A DNA stretch of 64,000 bases from Kitasatospora phosalacinea (lineage in GTDB: Bacteria > Actinomycetota > Actinomycetes > Streptomycetales > Streptomycetaceae): contig NZ_BSSA01000004.1 in assembly GCF_030268885.1 (NCBI RefSeq), positions 248,001-312,000 of the forward strand, in the 5' to 3' direction. The notes under the pieces are model-generated. The model was not told where the DNA came from and did no database searches. It was given only the letters and a program-made list of their open reading frames with translations. Both the position numbers and the translations under genes were made by a program. Every line of letters starts with the position of its first letter. Position 1 is the first letter of the stretch. This document shows, piece after piece, positions 1 through 8,354 of the stretch.

Positions 1-211
1 GGCCGCCGTCACCGCCCTCGCCGAGCGGCACCACCTGCCCGCGGAGAACCTGATCACCCCCGACCTGGTCCGCCGGGTCTCCTGGGAGCCCCCGGCCGAC
101 CCGGCCGCCGACGCCATCGCGGAGGCGCTGCGGGCGCTGGGGGCCCGGGCCTGGCAGACCGAGCTGGTCGCCCCGGCGCTGGAGCGGGCGTTCCGGGAGG
201 CGGCGGCCTGA
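1..211 (+). CDS. Ribonuclease D-like protein, C-terminal end (5' truncated by window)
   Basis: The reading frame beginning at base 2 is open from the window edge to a TGA at 209-211. It encodes about 69 residues, with AERHHLPAENLITPDLVRR followed by an amphipathic tail. This resembles the second HRDC-type helical region at the C terminus of actinobacterial ribonuclease D, a 3'-5' exonuclease, where phrases such as LPxENLxxPDxxRR are common. The nuclease domain would lie left of the window, so the catalytic residues cannot be checked. The gene lies just upstream of fadA in the same direction but has a promoter-bearing gap after it. The assignment is by resemblance only. Confidence 0.55.
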   Translation, partial: AAVTALAERHHLPAENLITPDLVRRVSWEPPADPAADAIAEALRALGARAWQTELVAPALERAFREAAA

Positions 212-252
212 GGGTGGCGCCCGGGCGTCGTCCGGGTCACTTCCGCAGCTCC

Positions 253-282
253 TTGCCGGGCGTTGTTACTCGCGGGTAGATT
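253..282 (+). promoter_or_regulatory. Putative fadAB promoter with overlapping palindromic operator
   Basis: TTGCCG (253-258) and TAGATT (277-282) are separated by 18 bases and fit a housekeeping sigma promoter. The near-perfect palindrome TACTCGCGGGTA (267-278) overlaps the -10 element, so a bound repressor would block it. TetR-type fatty-acid regulators of actinobacteria often use such short palindromes; which one acts here is inference. Confidence 0.45.
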
Positions 283-347
283 GGTGGGCGTAGCGGCGCC
301 GCTCGTGCGTGCGCTCATCGTCATGTCCCCCTGGGAGGAGAGCCCCC

Positions 348-1565
348 GTGCCTCGTACCGCGAGGGACGTCGTCTTCGTCGACGGCGTCCGCACCCCGTT
401 CGGCAAGGCCGGCCCGAAGGGCATCTACCACGAGACGCGCGCCGACGACCTGGTCGTCAAGTGCATCCGTGAGCTCGTGCGCCGCAACCCGAGCCTGCCC
501 GTCGAGCGGATCGACGAGGTCGCCGTCGCCGCGACCACCCAGATCGGCGACCAGGGCCTGACCATCGGCCGCACCGCCGCGCTGCTCTCCGGCCTGCCGA
601 AGTCCGTCCCGGGCTACGCGATCGACCGGATGTGCGCCGGTGCGATGACGGCCGTCACCACCACCGCGGGCGGCATCGCCTTCGGCGCCTACGACGTCGT
701 GGTGGCCGGTGGCGTCGAGCACATGGGACGGCACCCGATGGGCGAGGGCGTGGACCCGAACCCGCGGTTCGTCTCGGAGAAGCTGGTCGACGAGTCCGCC
801 CTGTTCATGGGCATGACCGCGGAGAACCTGCACGACCGCTTCCCGCACATCACCAAGGAGCGCTGCGACGCGTACGCGGTGCGCTCGCAGGAGAAGGCCG
901 CCAAGGCCTACGCCAACGGCGACATCCAGCCCGACCTGGTGCCGATCGCGATCCGCAACACCAACCCCGAGGTCGGCGAGACCGGTTGGGGCCTGGCCAC
1001 GGTCGACGAGCCGCTGCGCCCGGGCACCACGATGGAGTCGCTGGCGGGCCTGAAGACCCCGTTCCGCCCGCACGGCAACGTCACCGCGGGCAACGCGGCC
1101 GGTCTGAACGACGGTGCCACCGCCTCGCTGCTGGCCGCCGAGGACGTGGCCCGCGAGCTGGGCCTGCCGGTCAAGATGCGCCTGGTCAGCTACGCCTTCG
1201 CGGGCGTCGAGCCCGAGGTGATGGGCATCGGCCCCGTCCCGGCGACCGAGAAGGCGCTGGCCAAGGCCGGCCTGACCATCGAGGACATCGGCGCGTTCGA
1301 GGTCAACGAGGCCTTCGCCGTGCAGGTGCTGGCCTTCCTGGACCACTACGGCATCGCGGACGACGACGAGCGGGTCAACCCGTACGGCGGCGCGATCGCG
1401 TTCGGCCACCCGCTGGCCTCCTCGGGCGTGCGCCTGATGACCCAGCTGGCCCGCCGCTTCGAGCAGCGGCCGGACGTCCGCTACGGCATCACCACCATGT
1501 GCATCGGCTTCGGCATGGGCGGCACCGTCATCTGGGAGAACCCCCACTTCGAGGGTGGTAAGTGA
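348..1565 (+). CDS. fadA: Acetyl-CoA C-acyltransferase (thiolase), beta-oxidation
   Basis: This 405-residue type I thiolase performs the last step of fatty acid beta-oxidation, cleaving 3-ketoacyl-CoA with CoA. The nucleophilic cysteine is C96 in DRMCAGAMTAV. The C-terminal blocks NEAFAVQVL, GGAIAFGHPLASSG (catalytic His) and CIGFGMGG (second catalytic Cys) are intact. The GTG at 348 is chosen because GGGAGGAG lies 7 bases upstream and the protein then begins MPRTARDVVFVDG, the normal family start; the frame stays open further upstream without a better ribosome site. It is followed at once by fadB, whose first possible GTG overlaps the fadA stop, so the two are translationally coupled subunits of one beta-oxidation complex. 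Confidence 0.93.
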   Translation: MPRTARDVVFVDGVRTPFGKAGPKGIYHETRADDLVVKCIRELVRRNPSLPVERIDEVAVAATTQIGDQGLTIGRTAALLSGLPKSVPGYAIDRMCAGAMTAVTTTAGGIAFGAYDVVVAGGVEHMGRHPMGEGVDPNPRFVSEKLVDESALFMGMTAENLHDRFPHITKERCDAYAVRSQEKAAKAYANGDIQPDLVPIAIRNTNPEVGETGWGLATVDEPLRPGTTMESLAGLKTPFRPHGNVTAGNAAGLNDGATASLLAAEDVARELGLPVKMRLVSYAFAGVEPEVMGIGPVPATEKALAKAGLTIEDIGAFEVNEAFAVQVLAFLDHYGIADDDERVNPYGGAIAFGHPLASSGVRLMTQLARRFEQRPDVRYGITTMCIGFGMGGTVIWENPHFEGGK

Positions 1566-1567
1566 CC

Positions 1568-3694
1568 ATGAGCACCACTGAACTGCTGCAGCGCGCCGCC
1601 GAACTGTTCCCCGGCGAGGTCGTCACCACCGCGCACGTGCGCCACCTGGACCTGCCGCTGCAGGCCGGCAAGCTGGCGCTGATCACCCTGGACAACGGCT
1701 TCGACCACACCAAGCCGACCACCTTCGGCCCCGGCTCGCTGGCCAAGCTCGCCGAGGCGCTGGACCGGGTCGAGGCCGAGGCCGCCGCGGGCGAGGTGGT
1801 CGCGGTCGCGATCACCGGCAAGCCGTTCATCTTCGCGGTCGGCGCCGACCTCAAGGGCGTCGAGCTGCTCACCCAGCACTCCGACGCGCTGGCCATCGGC
1901 AAGGGCGGCCACGACGTCTTCAAGCGGATCGCCGCGCTGCCCGTCCCGTCCTTCGCGTTCTACAACGGCGCGGCGATGGGCGGCGGCGTCGAGGTCGGCC
2001 TGCACTGCACCTACCGCACCGTCAGCGCGGGCGTCCCGGCGTTCTCGCTGCCCGAGGTCTTCCTCGGCCTGGTGCCCGGCTGGGGCGGCTGCACCCTGCT
2101 GCCGAACCTGATCGGCCCCGCCAAGGCGGTCAAGGTCATCATCGAGAACTCGATGGCGCAGAACAAGCAGCTCAAGGGCAAGGACGTCTTCGAGCTCGGC
2201 ATCGCGGACGCGATCTTCGAGCCGGCCGACTTCCTGGAGCAGTCGCTGCTGTGGGCCGCCAAGGTCCTCACCGGCGAGGTCGCCGTCGAGCGCGAGGAGT
2301 TCGACCGCGGCAAGGCCTGGGACGACGCCGTGCTGTGGGGCCGCTGGGTCGCCGACGCCAAGGTGCACGGGGCCGCCCCGGCCGCGTACAAGGCGCTCGA
2401 CATCATCCAGCAGGTCAAGGACGGCGACCTGCAGGCCGGCTTCGACGCGGAGGACGCCGCGCTCGCCGACCTGATCATGAGCGGCGAGCTGCGCGCCGGG
2501 CTGTACGCCTTCAACCTGGTGCAGCGCCGCGCCAAGCGGCCGTTCGGCGCGCCGGACAAGTCGCTGGCCCGCCCGGTGAGCAAGGTCGGCGTGGTCGGCG
2601 CCGGCCTGATGGCCTCCCAGCTGGCGCTGCTGTTCGCGCGCCGCCTGGAGGTGCCGGTGGTGCTCACCGACATCGACCAGCCGCGGATCGACAAGGGCGT
2701 CGGCTACGTCCACGCCGAGATCGACAAGCTGCTCGACAAGGGCCGGATCGGCAAGGACAAGGCCAACAAGCTCAAGGGCCTGGTCTCCGGCCACCTCGAC
2801 AAGGCCGTCGCGTTCGGCGACGCCGACTTCGTGATCGAGGCCGTCTTCGAGGAGATGGGCGTCAAGCAGAAGGTGTTCGCGGAGCTGGAGGCGGTGGTCT
2901 CGCCGACCGCGATCCTGGCCACCAACACCTCCTCGCTGTCGGTCACCGAGATGGCCTCCAAGCTCCAGCACCCGGAGCGCGTGGTCGGCTTCCACTTCTT
3001 CAACCCGGTCGCGATCCTCCCGCTGCTGGAGATCGTCCGGGCCGAGAAGACCGACGACGCCTCGCTGGCCACCGCCTTCGGCGTCGCCAAGAAGCTGAAG
3101 AAGACCGCGGTGCTCGCCAAGGACGCCCCCGCGTTCGTGGTCAACCGGATCCTGACCCGCTTCATGGGCGAGATCCAGAGCATCATCGACGAGGGCACCC
3201 CGTTCGAGACCGTCGAGGCCGCGGTCAAGCCGCTCGGCCTGCCGATGTCCCCGATCGCCCTGCTGGAACTGGTCGGCCCGGCCATCGCCCTGCACGTCTC
3301 CGAGACCCTGCACGGCGCCTTCCCGGAGCGGTTCGCCGTCTCCGCGAACCTCGGCAAGGTCGTCGAGGCCGGCAAGCGCGGCTTCTACGTCTGGCAGGAC
3401 GGCGCCCAGGTCCTCGACCCCGAGGTGCTGGAGCTGCTCACCTTCGGCGACAGCGTCCTCACCGAGGAGCAGGTGCGCGCCCGCGCCCTGGAGGCCGTCG
3501 CCCAGGAGATCGGCCTGATGCTGGAGGAGGGCGTGGTCGGCGAGGCCCAGGACATCGACCTCTGCATGATCACCGGCGCCGGCTGGCCCTTCCACCTCGG
3601 CGGCATCACCCCGTACCTCGACCGCGAGGGCGTCTCCGAGCGCGTCAACGGCAAGAAGTTCCTGGCCCCCGGCCTGGCGTCGGTCCCCGCCTGA
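1568..3694 (+). CDS. fadB: Fatty oxidation complex alpha subunit: enoyl-CoA hydratase / 3-hydroxyacyl-CoA dehydrogenase
   Basis: This 708-residue bifunctional enzyme hydrates enoyl-CoA and oxidises the 3-hydroxyacyl-CoA with NAD. The N-terminal crotonase domain shows the oxyanion-hole and active-site blocks (FYNGAAMGGGVEVG, PEVFLGLVPGWGG). The dehydrogenase Rossmann motif VGVVGAGLMA has its glycines near residue 344, and FHFFNPVAILPLLEIV follows. The C-terminal helical domain is complete. I prefer ATG 1568, about 10 bases after GAGGGTGG, although GTG 1562 overlapping the fadA stop is possible. It forms an operon with fadA and ends at a 20-bp-stem terminator. Length and domain order match actinobacterial FadB. 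Confidence 0.92.
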   Translation: MSTTELLQRAAELFPGEVVTTAHVRHLDLPLQAGKLALITLDNGFDHTKPTTFGPGSLAKLAEALDRVEAEAAAGEVVAVAITGKPFIFAVGADLKGVELLTQHSDALAIGKGGHDVFKRIAALPVPSFAFYNGAAMGGGVEVGLHCTYRTVSAGVPAFSLPEVFLGLVPGWGGCTLLPNLIGPAKAVKVIIENSMAQNKQLKGKDVFELGIADAIFEPADFLEQSLLWAAKVLTGEVAVEREEFDRGKAWDDAVLWGRWVADAKVHGAAPAAYKALDIIQQVKDGDLQAGFDAEDAALADLIMSGELRAGLYAFNLVQRRAKRPFGAPDKSLARPVSKVGVVGAGLMASQLALLFARRLEVPVVLTDIDQPRIDKGVGYVHAEIDKLLDKGRIGKDKANKLKGLVSGHLDKAVAFGDADFVIEAVFEEMGVKQKVFAELEAVVSPTAILATNTSSLSVTEMASKLQHPERVVGFHFFNPVAILPLLEIVRAEKTDDASLATAFGVAKKLKKTAVLAKDAPAFVVNRILTRFMGEIQSIIDEGTPFETVEAAVKPLGLPMSPIALLELVGPAIALHVSETLHGAFPERFAVSANLGKVVEAGKRGFYVWQDGAQVLDPEVLELLTFGDSVLTEEQVRARALEAVAQEIGLMLEEGVVGEAQDIDLCMITGAGWPFHLGGITPYLDREGVSERVNGKKFLAPGLASVPA

Positions 3695-3716
3695 CGCACC
3701 GCCTGACGCACCGTCC

Positions 3717-3766
3717 GCCGCCGGGCGGCACCCCGTTCCTGCCGGGACGGGGTGCCGCCCGGCGGC
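3717..3766 (+). terminator. Rho-independent-type terminator after fadB
   Basis: Perfect 20-bp arms (3717-3736 and 3747-3766) flank a 10-base loop and are followed by TCTTCTGTAT, a pyrimidine-rich tail on the + strand. It ends the fadAB operon. Confidence 0.85.
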
Positions 3767-3814
3767 TCTTCTGTATGCTGCCGGTCTTTCAGGCGTGGAG
3801 GGGCGGAGGGGCGC

Positions 3815-4612
3815 GTGCTGGTGCTGGTGCACGGCGGGCTGTGGGACGAGCCGATGGACGCGGCGGCGTTCTGGGAACGGCCCGGGGTGGTGGACGGCCT
3901 GCGGGCGGCCGGGGTCGCGGTGGCCGCGCCCGACCGGGCGATGCGGGCCGGGAGCTGGGCCGCGGAGGCGGCGCACCTGGCCGCGCGGCTGCCGGACGGG
4001 CCGCCGGTCGTCCTGGTCGGCGGCTCCAACGGCTGCTCGGCGGCGGTGCGGCTGGCCCTGGCGGTGCCGGACCGCGTCCGGGCCCTGGTGCTGGCCTGGC
4101 CCGCCACGGCGGGCGACGAGCGGCTGGACGGGCGGATCCGCGAGGCGCTGCCGGAGGCGGCCGGGCTGCTCGCCGGGGGGACGCTGCGGGGCGTCGCCGA
4201 CGCGGAGCTCGCCGGGCTGCGGCTGCCGGTGGCGGTCCTGCCCGCGGCCCCGGAGAACCCCGTCCACCAGCGCCGCACGGTCGACGCGCTGCTGGGCCTC
4301 GTCCCCGGCGCGGTGGAACTGCCGGGCTGCCCGGAACCGCCGCACCCGGCGTTCCGGCCGGAACCGCTGGTCGCTGCGCTGGCCGGGTGGGCCGCCTGGG
4401 CGGACGGGCCGGGCGCGACCAGGGGCCCGGGGAACGGCGGGCCCGGGGCTGCTGCGGGTTCACCGCCGGTGCGTGCCGGTGCTTCGGGTTCTGTTCCCAC
4501 GGCCCGAAGCGGCGCGGACGCGTCGATGGGCTCCGGCCACCAGCAGCTCGGACTCGCCGTTCCCCGAGCCCCTGACTGCGCATCCCCGGGTGGGGGCCTT
4601 ACTTCTTCTTGA
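3815..4612 (+). CDS. Alpha/beta hydrolase-fold protein with atypical C-terminal tail
   Basis: A 265-residue protein starting MLVLVHGGLWDEP. It has the oxyanion HGG motif at the extreme N terminus and a nucleophile elbow VLVGGSNGCSAA (G-x-S-x-G), typical of small alpha/beta hydrolases. The substrate is unknown. GTG 3815 is preferred because GGAGGG sits just upstream; the frame remains open to 3752. The fold would normally end near LAGWAAWAD, about residue 200. The remaining Gly/Pro/Ala-rich tail is encoded by an intergenic-looking inverted repeat (4421-4439 against 4555-4573) and overlaps the convergent gene by 14 bases. Either the stop was lost and the tail is recent, or the tail is unstructured. 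Confidence 0.65.
   Translation: MLVLVHGGLWDEPMDAAAFWERPGVVDGLRAAGVAVAAPDRAMRAGSWAAEAAHLAARLPDGPPVVLVGGSNGCSAAVRLALAVPDRVRALVLAWPATAGDERLDGRIREALPEAAGLLAGGTLRGVADAELAGLRLPVAVLPAAPENPVHQRRTVDALLGLVPGAVELPGCPEPPHPAFRPEPLVAALAGWAAWADGPGATRGPGNGGPGAAAGSPPVRAGASGSVPTARSGADASMGSGHQQLGLAVPRAPDCASPGGGLTSS
4421..4573. repeat. Long-range inverted repeat of the GGGGCCCGGGGAACGGC type
   Basis: Arms 4421-4439 and 4555-4573 match with one mismatch over 19 bases, spaced by about 115 bases. The arm sequence is shared with the hairpin at 15735-15780 and resembles that at 31206-31240. It lies inside the C-terminal tail of the hydrolase frame. Confidence 0.6.
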
Positions 4613-6116
4613 GACGGTAGATCACGGTGTCCCCGGTGACGCCGACGACCTCGTAGTAGGTGTCGAGGAGGCTGGCGATGCGGGGGACCTTGTCGGGTTG
4701 GTAGGGGGCGGTGCCGGAGTCGTCGACGAAGACCTCGGGGAGGCCGTTGGTGGTGATCTCGTTGTCGAAGGTCTGCCAGGCGTCGGAGACGGAGTACTGT
4801 TCGCCGACCTTCTCGCCGCCCTTGCCGCCGCTGAAGTTGGTGAGGAAGCCCGCGGTGAGGTAGCGGCTGGCGGGGCGGCGGTCGGCGAGCCAGTAGAGCT
4901 CGGGGTGCATGCCCCAGACCAGGACGGTGTCCTTGGGGGAGGTCTGGGCGGCGACGGCGGTGGCGACCTCGGTGGTCTGGGTGAGGCGCTGGCCGGGCCA
5001 GAGGACCGCGAGGCCGAGGAAGACGGTGCTGGCGAGGGCGGAGTAGGCGACCACGGGGCGCCAGGGGACGGCGGAGGTGGCGACGGCGCCGATGCCGAGC
5101 AGGACCAGCGGGGGCATCAGCTGGAGGTAGTAGTGGCCGAAGAAGTGGAAGCCGACCGAGACCGCGACGACCGAGGAGAGCAGCCACACCCACAGGTCGG
5201 CGGTGGAGCCGCGTTCGGGGCCGCGGGCGGGGACGGGGCGGCGGCGGTGGCGCAGCCACAGGCGGTGGGCGTAGGGCAGCAGGAAGGCCAGTCCGGCGCT
5301 CATCAGGATGGCCGAGTTGCCGAGGGCGCGGCCGAGCATCTGGGGCCAGTTGGAGCCGAGCCCGGCGTAGTCGCCGGAGCCGGTGACGACCCAGAAGAGG
5401 AAGCCCTTGGGCTTGGTGAGGATGGCGGCGACGAGCGCTATCGGGAGGGCGAAGCCGAAGCCGATCTTGGCGAGGGCCGAGGGCCAGCGGACGCCGCGGC
5501 GGCGGGTGTCCTGGAGCAGCATCCACAGGACGGGCAGCATGACGGCGCCGCCGGTCTGCTTGGTGAGGGAGCAGAGGGCGACGGCGATGCCGGCGGCCAG
5601 CCAGCGGCGGCGTTCCGCGTAGCGGAAGGCGAGCACCATGGCGGGCAGCATGAAGACCTCGAAGGTCGCGGCCTGGGTGTCCTCCGGGGAGAGGCCGATG
5701 GAGACCAGGAGGTAGAAGACGCCCGCGTAGCGTCCGGCCCGGTCGCCCCAGCGGCCGCGGGCGATGGAGGCGAGCAGGACGGCGGTGGCGAGGTGGGCGC
5801 CGATCGCGAGGGTGCGCAGCGGCCAGAGCGAGACGGAGCCGAAGAGGGCGAAGCAGGCCTCGTACAGCCAGGGCAGCAGCGGGGGCTTGCGGTCGACGAC
5901 GGTGTCGTAGAGGACGCCGCCGTCGGCGAGCATCCGGGCCTGGGTGGCGAGGTAGCCCTCGTCGGGGCTCCACACGGGGCGCAGGAAGGAGGGGAAGTGG
6001 GTGACGGTGGCCAGGACCGCGAGCAGCGGGACCAGTCGGGTCCAGTACCCGGCGCGGACGTGCCCGTGGAGGCGGTCGGCGAGGGCACGTGGGCGGCTCG
6101 TGGTGGTGATGGGCAC
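4599..6116 (-). CDS. GT39-type membrane glycosyltransferase (PMT_2/ArnT-like)
   Basis: A 505-residue polytopic membrane protein with roughly ten hydrophobic segments. The first extracytoplasmic loop carries WSPDEGYLATQA followed by DRKPPLLPWLY, the acidic DE and DRKPP signatures of the GT39/PMT_2 superfamily, which transfers sugars from polyprenyl-phosphate donors onto proteins or lipids outside the membrane. The hydrophilic C-terminal 120 residues would face outside. GTG 6116 (MPITTTSRPR) is chosen with a weak GGTAGG upstream; the frame is open to 6236 but that extension is Arg/Pro-rich and unconvincing. It lies downstream of dxs in the same direction but behind dxs's terminator. Donor and acceptor are unknown. 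Confidence 0.75.
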   Translation of the reverse strand: MPITTTSRPRALADRLHGHVRAGYWTRLVPLLAVLATVTHFPSFLRPVWSPDEGYLATQARMLADGGVLYDTVVDRKPPLLPWLYEACFALFGSVSLWPLRTLAIGAHLATAVLLASIARGRWGDRAGRYAGVFYLLVSIGLSPEDTQAATFEVFMLPAMVLAFRYAERRRWLAAGIAVALCSLTKQTGGAVMLPVLWMLLQDTRRRGVRWPSALAKIGFGFALPIALVAAILTKPKGFLFWVVTGSGDYAGLGSNWPQMLGRALGNSAILMSAGLAFLLPYAHRLWLRHRRRPVPARGPERGSTADLWVWLLSSVVAVSVGFHFFGHYYLQLMPPLVLLGIGAVATSAVPWRPVVAYSALASTVFLGLAVLWPGQRLTQTTEVATAVAAQTSPKDTVLVWGMHPELYWLADRRPASRYLTAGFLTNFSGGKGGEKVGEQYSVSDAWQTFDNEITTNGLPEVFVDDSGTAPYQPDKVPRIASLLDTYYEVVGVTGDTVIYRLKKK

Positions 6117-6189
6117 GGGTGACAACCTACCGGGCGCGAACGGGCGGAGGGGTGCCGGTCCGGGAATGAGTGTGACGGTCCGACCATCA

Positions 6190-6232
6190 GCGCACCGTCC
6201 GGGAGCCGTCGTGCGGTTCCCGGACGGTGCGC
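6190..6232 (-). terminator. Terminator after dxs
   Basis: Perfect 15-bp arms (6190-6204 and 6218-6232) enclose a 13-base loop. It sits 20 bases past the dxs stop and before the GT39 gene, separating the two units. Confidence 0.75.
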
Positions 6233-6251
6233 CCACGGAGGTTCCGGAGGG

Positions 6252-8153
6252 TCAGCTCCGGGCGAAGGAACGGGCGCTGATCAGCGCTTCGATCTTCTGG
6301 GCGATCGCCGGTCCGGTCAACCCGATCTCCGCCATGATCTCGGCACGCGAGGCGTGGTCGAGGAACTCCTGCGGGATGCCGAAGTCGCGCAGCGGGACGT
6401 CCACGTCGGCGTCGCGCAGCGCCTGGGCGATCGCGGAGCCGACGCCGCCGGCCCGGCCGTTGTCCTCGACGGTGACCACCAGGCGGTGCTGGGCGGCCAG
6501 GCCGGGCAGCGCGGCGTCCACCGGCTTGACCCAGCGCGGGTCGACGACGGTGCTGGTGACGCCCCGTTCGGCGAGCAGGTCGGCGGCCTCCAGGCAGATC
6601 GGGGCCATGGCGCCGACCGAGACGATCAGCACGTCGGCGGCCTCGTCCGCGGAGCCGTCCTCGCTGCGGCGGAGCACGTCCATGCCGCCGACCTGGCCGA
6701 CCGCGGGCACCGACGGGCCGACGTTGCCCTTGGAGTAGCGGACCACGGTGGGGGCGTCGGCCACCTCGACGGCCTCGCGCAGCTGCAGGCGGACCTGCTC
6801 GGCGTCGCGCGGGGCGGCCAGCCGCAGGCCGGGGACAACCTGCAGGATCGACATGTCCCACATGCCGTTGTGCGAGGCGCCGTCGGTGCCGGTGACGCCG
6901 GCCCGGTCGAGCACGAAGGTGACGCCGAGCCGGTGCAGCGCCACGTCCATCAGGACCTGGTCGAAGGCCCGGTTCAGGAAGGTCGCGTAGACCGCGACGA
7001 CCGGGTGCAGGCCGTTGGTGGCCAGGCCGGCCGCGCAGACCGCGGCGTGCTGCTCGGCGATGCCGACGTCGAAGGTCCGTTCGGGGTAGGCCTTGGCGAA
7101 CGGGGCCAGGCCGACGGGGTGCAGCATCGCGGCGGTGATCGCGACCAGGTCGCGGCGCTCGCGGCCGAGCGCGACCATCTCCTCGCCGAACACGGACGTC
7201 CAGTCCTTGCCGGCGGTCTTCACCGGCAGGCCGGTGTCGGGGTGGATCACGCCGACCGCGTGGAAGCGGTCCTCGTCGTTGTTCTCGGCGGCGTGGTAGC
7301 CGCGGCCCTTCTCGGTGATGCAGTGCACGATGACCGGGCCGCCGAAGCCGCGCGCCTTGGTGAAGGCGGACTCCAGGGCCTGCAGGTCGTGGCCGTCGAT
7401 GGGGCCGATGTACTTCAGGCCGAGGTCCTCGAACATGCCCTGCGGGGCGATGAAGTCCTTCAGGCCCTTCTTGGCGCCGTGCAGGGTGTCGAACATCGCC
7501 TGGCCGACCACCGGGGTGCGCTGCAGCGCGTCCTTGCCCCAGGACAGGAAGCGCTCGTAGCCCTGGGTGGTGCGCAGGGTGGAGAGGTGGTTGGCGAGGC
7601 CGCCGATGGTCGGCGAGTAGGAGCGCTCGTTGTCGTTGACGACGATGACGATCGGCAGGTCGCGGCTGTCGGCGATGTTGTTGAGCGCCTCCCAGGCCAT
7701 GCCGCCGGTGAGCGCGCCGTCACCGATCACGGCGACCACGGGGCGGTCCTTGTGGCCCTGGATCTTGTTGGCCTTGGCCAGGCCGTCCGCGTAGCCGAGG
7801 ACGGTGGAGGCGTGCGAGTTCTCGATCACGTCGTGCTCGGACTCGGCGCGCGAGGGGTAGCCGGACAGGCCGCCCTTCATCTTGAGCCGGGAGAAGTCCT
7901 GGCGGCCGGTCAGCAGCTTGTGGACGTAGCTCTGGTGCCCGGTGTCGAAGAGGATGCGGTCGCGCGGCGAGTCGAAGACCCGGTGCATCGCGAGCGTCAG
8001 CTCGACCACGCCGAGGTTGGGGCCGAGGTGGCCGCCGGTCTTCGAGACCTCCTCCACCAGGAAGCCGCGGATCTCCTCGGCGAGCGCCGACAGCTGCGCG
8101 GGCGTGAGTCGATCGAGATCGCGCGGTCCCCGAATGCGGGTCAGCAGGGCCAC
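6252..8153 (-). CDS. dxs: 1-deoxy-D-xylulose-5-phosphate synthase
   Basis: A 633-residue thiamine diphosphate enzyme that condenses pyruvate and glyceraldehyde 3-phosphate, the entry step of the MEP isoprenoid pathway. Visible are the substrate-site [13 protein letters not shown], the ThDP/Mg motif [17 protein letters not shown] with [15 protein letters not shown], and the transketolase pyrimidine block [18 protein letters not shown], followed by the C-terminal transketolase domain. GTG 8153 ([16 protein letters not shown]) is chosen because GAGGAGG stands 5 bases upstream and this is the usual family start. A -10-like TAGACT lies at 8215-8220. It follows the xylFGH operon but is separated by a terminator. 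Confidence 0.95.
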   Translation of the reverse strand: MALLTRIRGPRDLDRLTPAQLSALAEEIRGFLVEEVSKTGGHLGPNLGVVELTLAMHRVFDSPRDRILFDTGHQSYVHKLLTGRQDFSRLKMKGGLSGYPSRAESEHDVIENSHASTVLGYADGLAKANKIQGHKDRPVVAVIGDGALTGGMAWEALNNIADSRDLPIVIVVNDNERSYSPTIGGLANHLSTLRTTQGYERFLSWGKDALQRTPVVGQAMFDTLHGAKKGLKDFIAPQGMFEDLGLKYIGPIDGHDLQALESAFTKARGFGGPVIVHCITEKGRGYHAAENNDEDRFHAVGVIHPDTGLPVKTAGKDWTSVFGEEMVALGRERRDLVAITAAMLHPVGLAPFAKAYPERTFDVGIAEQHAAVCAAGLATNGLHPVVAVYATFLNRAFDQVLMDVALHRLGVTFVLDRAGVTGTDGASHNGMWDMSILQVVPGLRLAAPRDAEQVRLQLREAVEVADAPTVVRYSKGNVGPSVPAVGQVGGMDVLRRSEDGSADEAADVLIVSVGAMAPICLEAADLLAERGVTSTVVDPRWVKPVDAALPGLAAQHRLVVTVEDNGRAGGVGSAIAQALRDADVDVPLRDFGIPQEFLDHASRAEIMAEIGLTGPAIAQKIEALISARSFARS

Positions 8154-8290
8154 CCGTTCCTCCTCGTCCAAGTTCTCGCGCCCGCATGGGCCCGGAGGGC
8201 GTACGCCCCGCTCGAGTCTAATGTCCATTACCGGTCCGTAGTGCGGCGGGCAACCCGTCCAGCTCTTCGGGTGGCCGTGCGCCCAACGCG

Positions 8291-8340
8291 CCGAACCGCG
8301 CGACCGGCCCCTGGTATGGGGCGCGGCTCGCGCGGTTCGG
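8291..8340 (-). terminator. Nested hairpin terminator after xylH
   Basis: Outer arms 8291-8303 and 8328-8340 are a perfect 13-bp match. An inner 5-bp stem (8307-8311/8318-8322) stacks inside it. It closes the xylFGH operon before dxs. Confidence 0.75.
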
Positions 8341-8354
8341 GGTCGGGCCGGGGG

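Noticed and set aside
1481..4345. Very long open frame on the - strand opposite fadB
   Set aside because: It is antisense to a clearly coding thiolase end and FadB, has low-complexity Asp/Gly/Leu/Arg composition and no motif; it results from high third-position GC.
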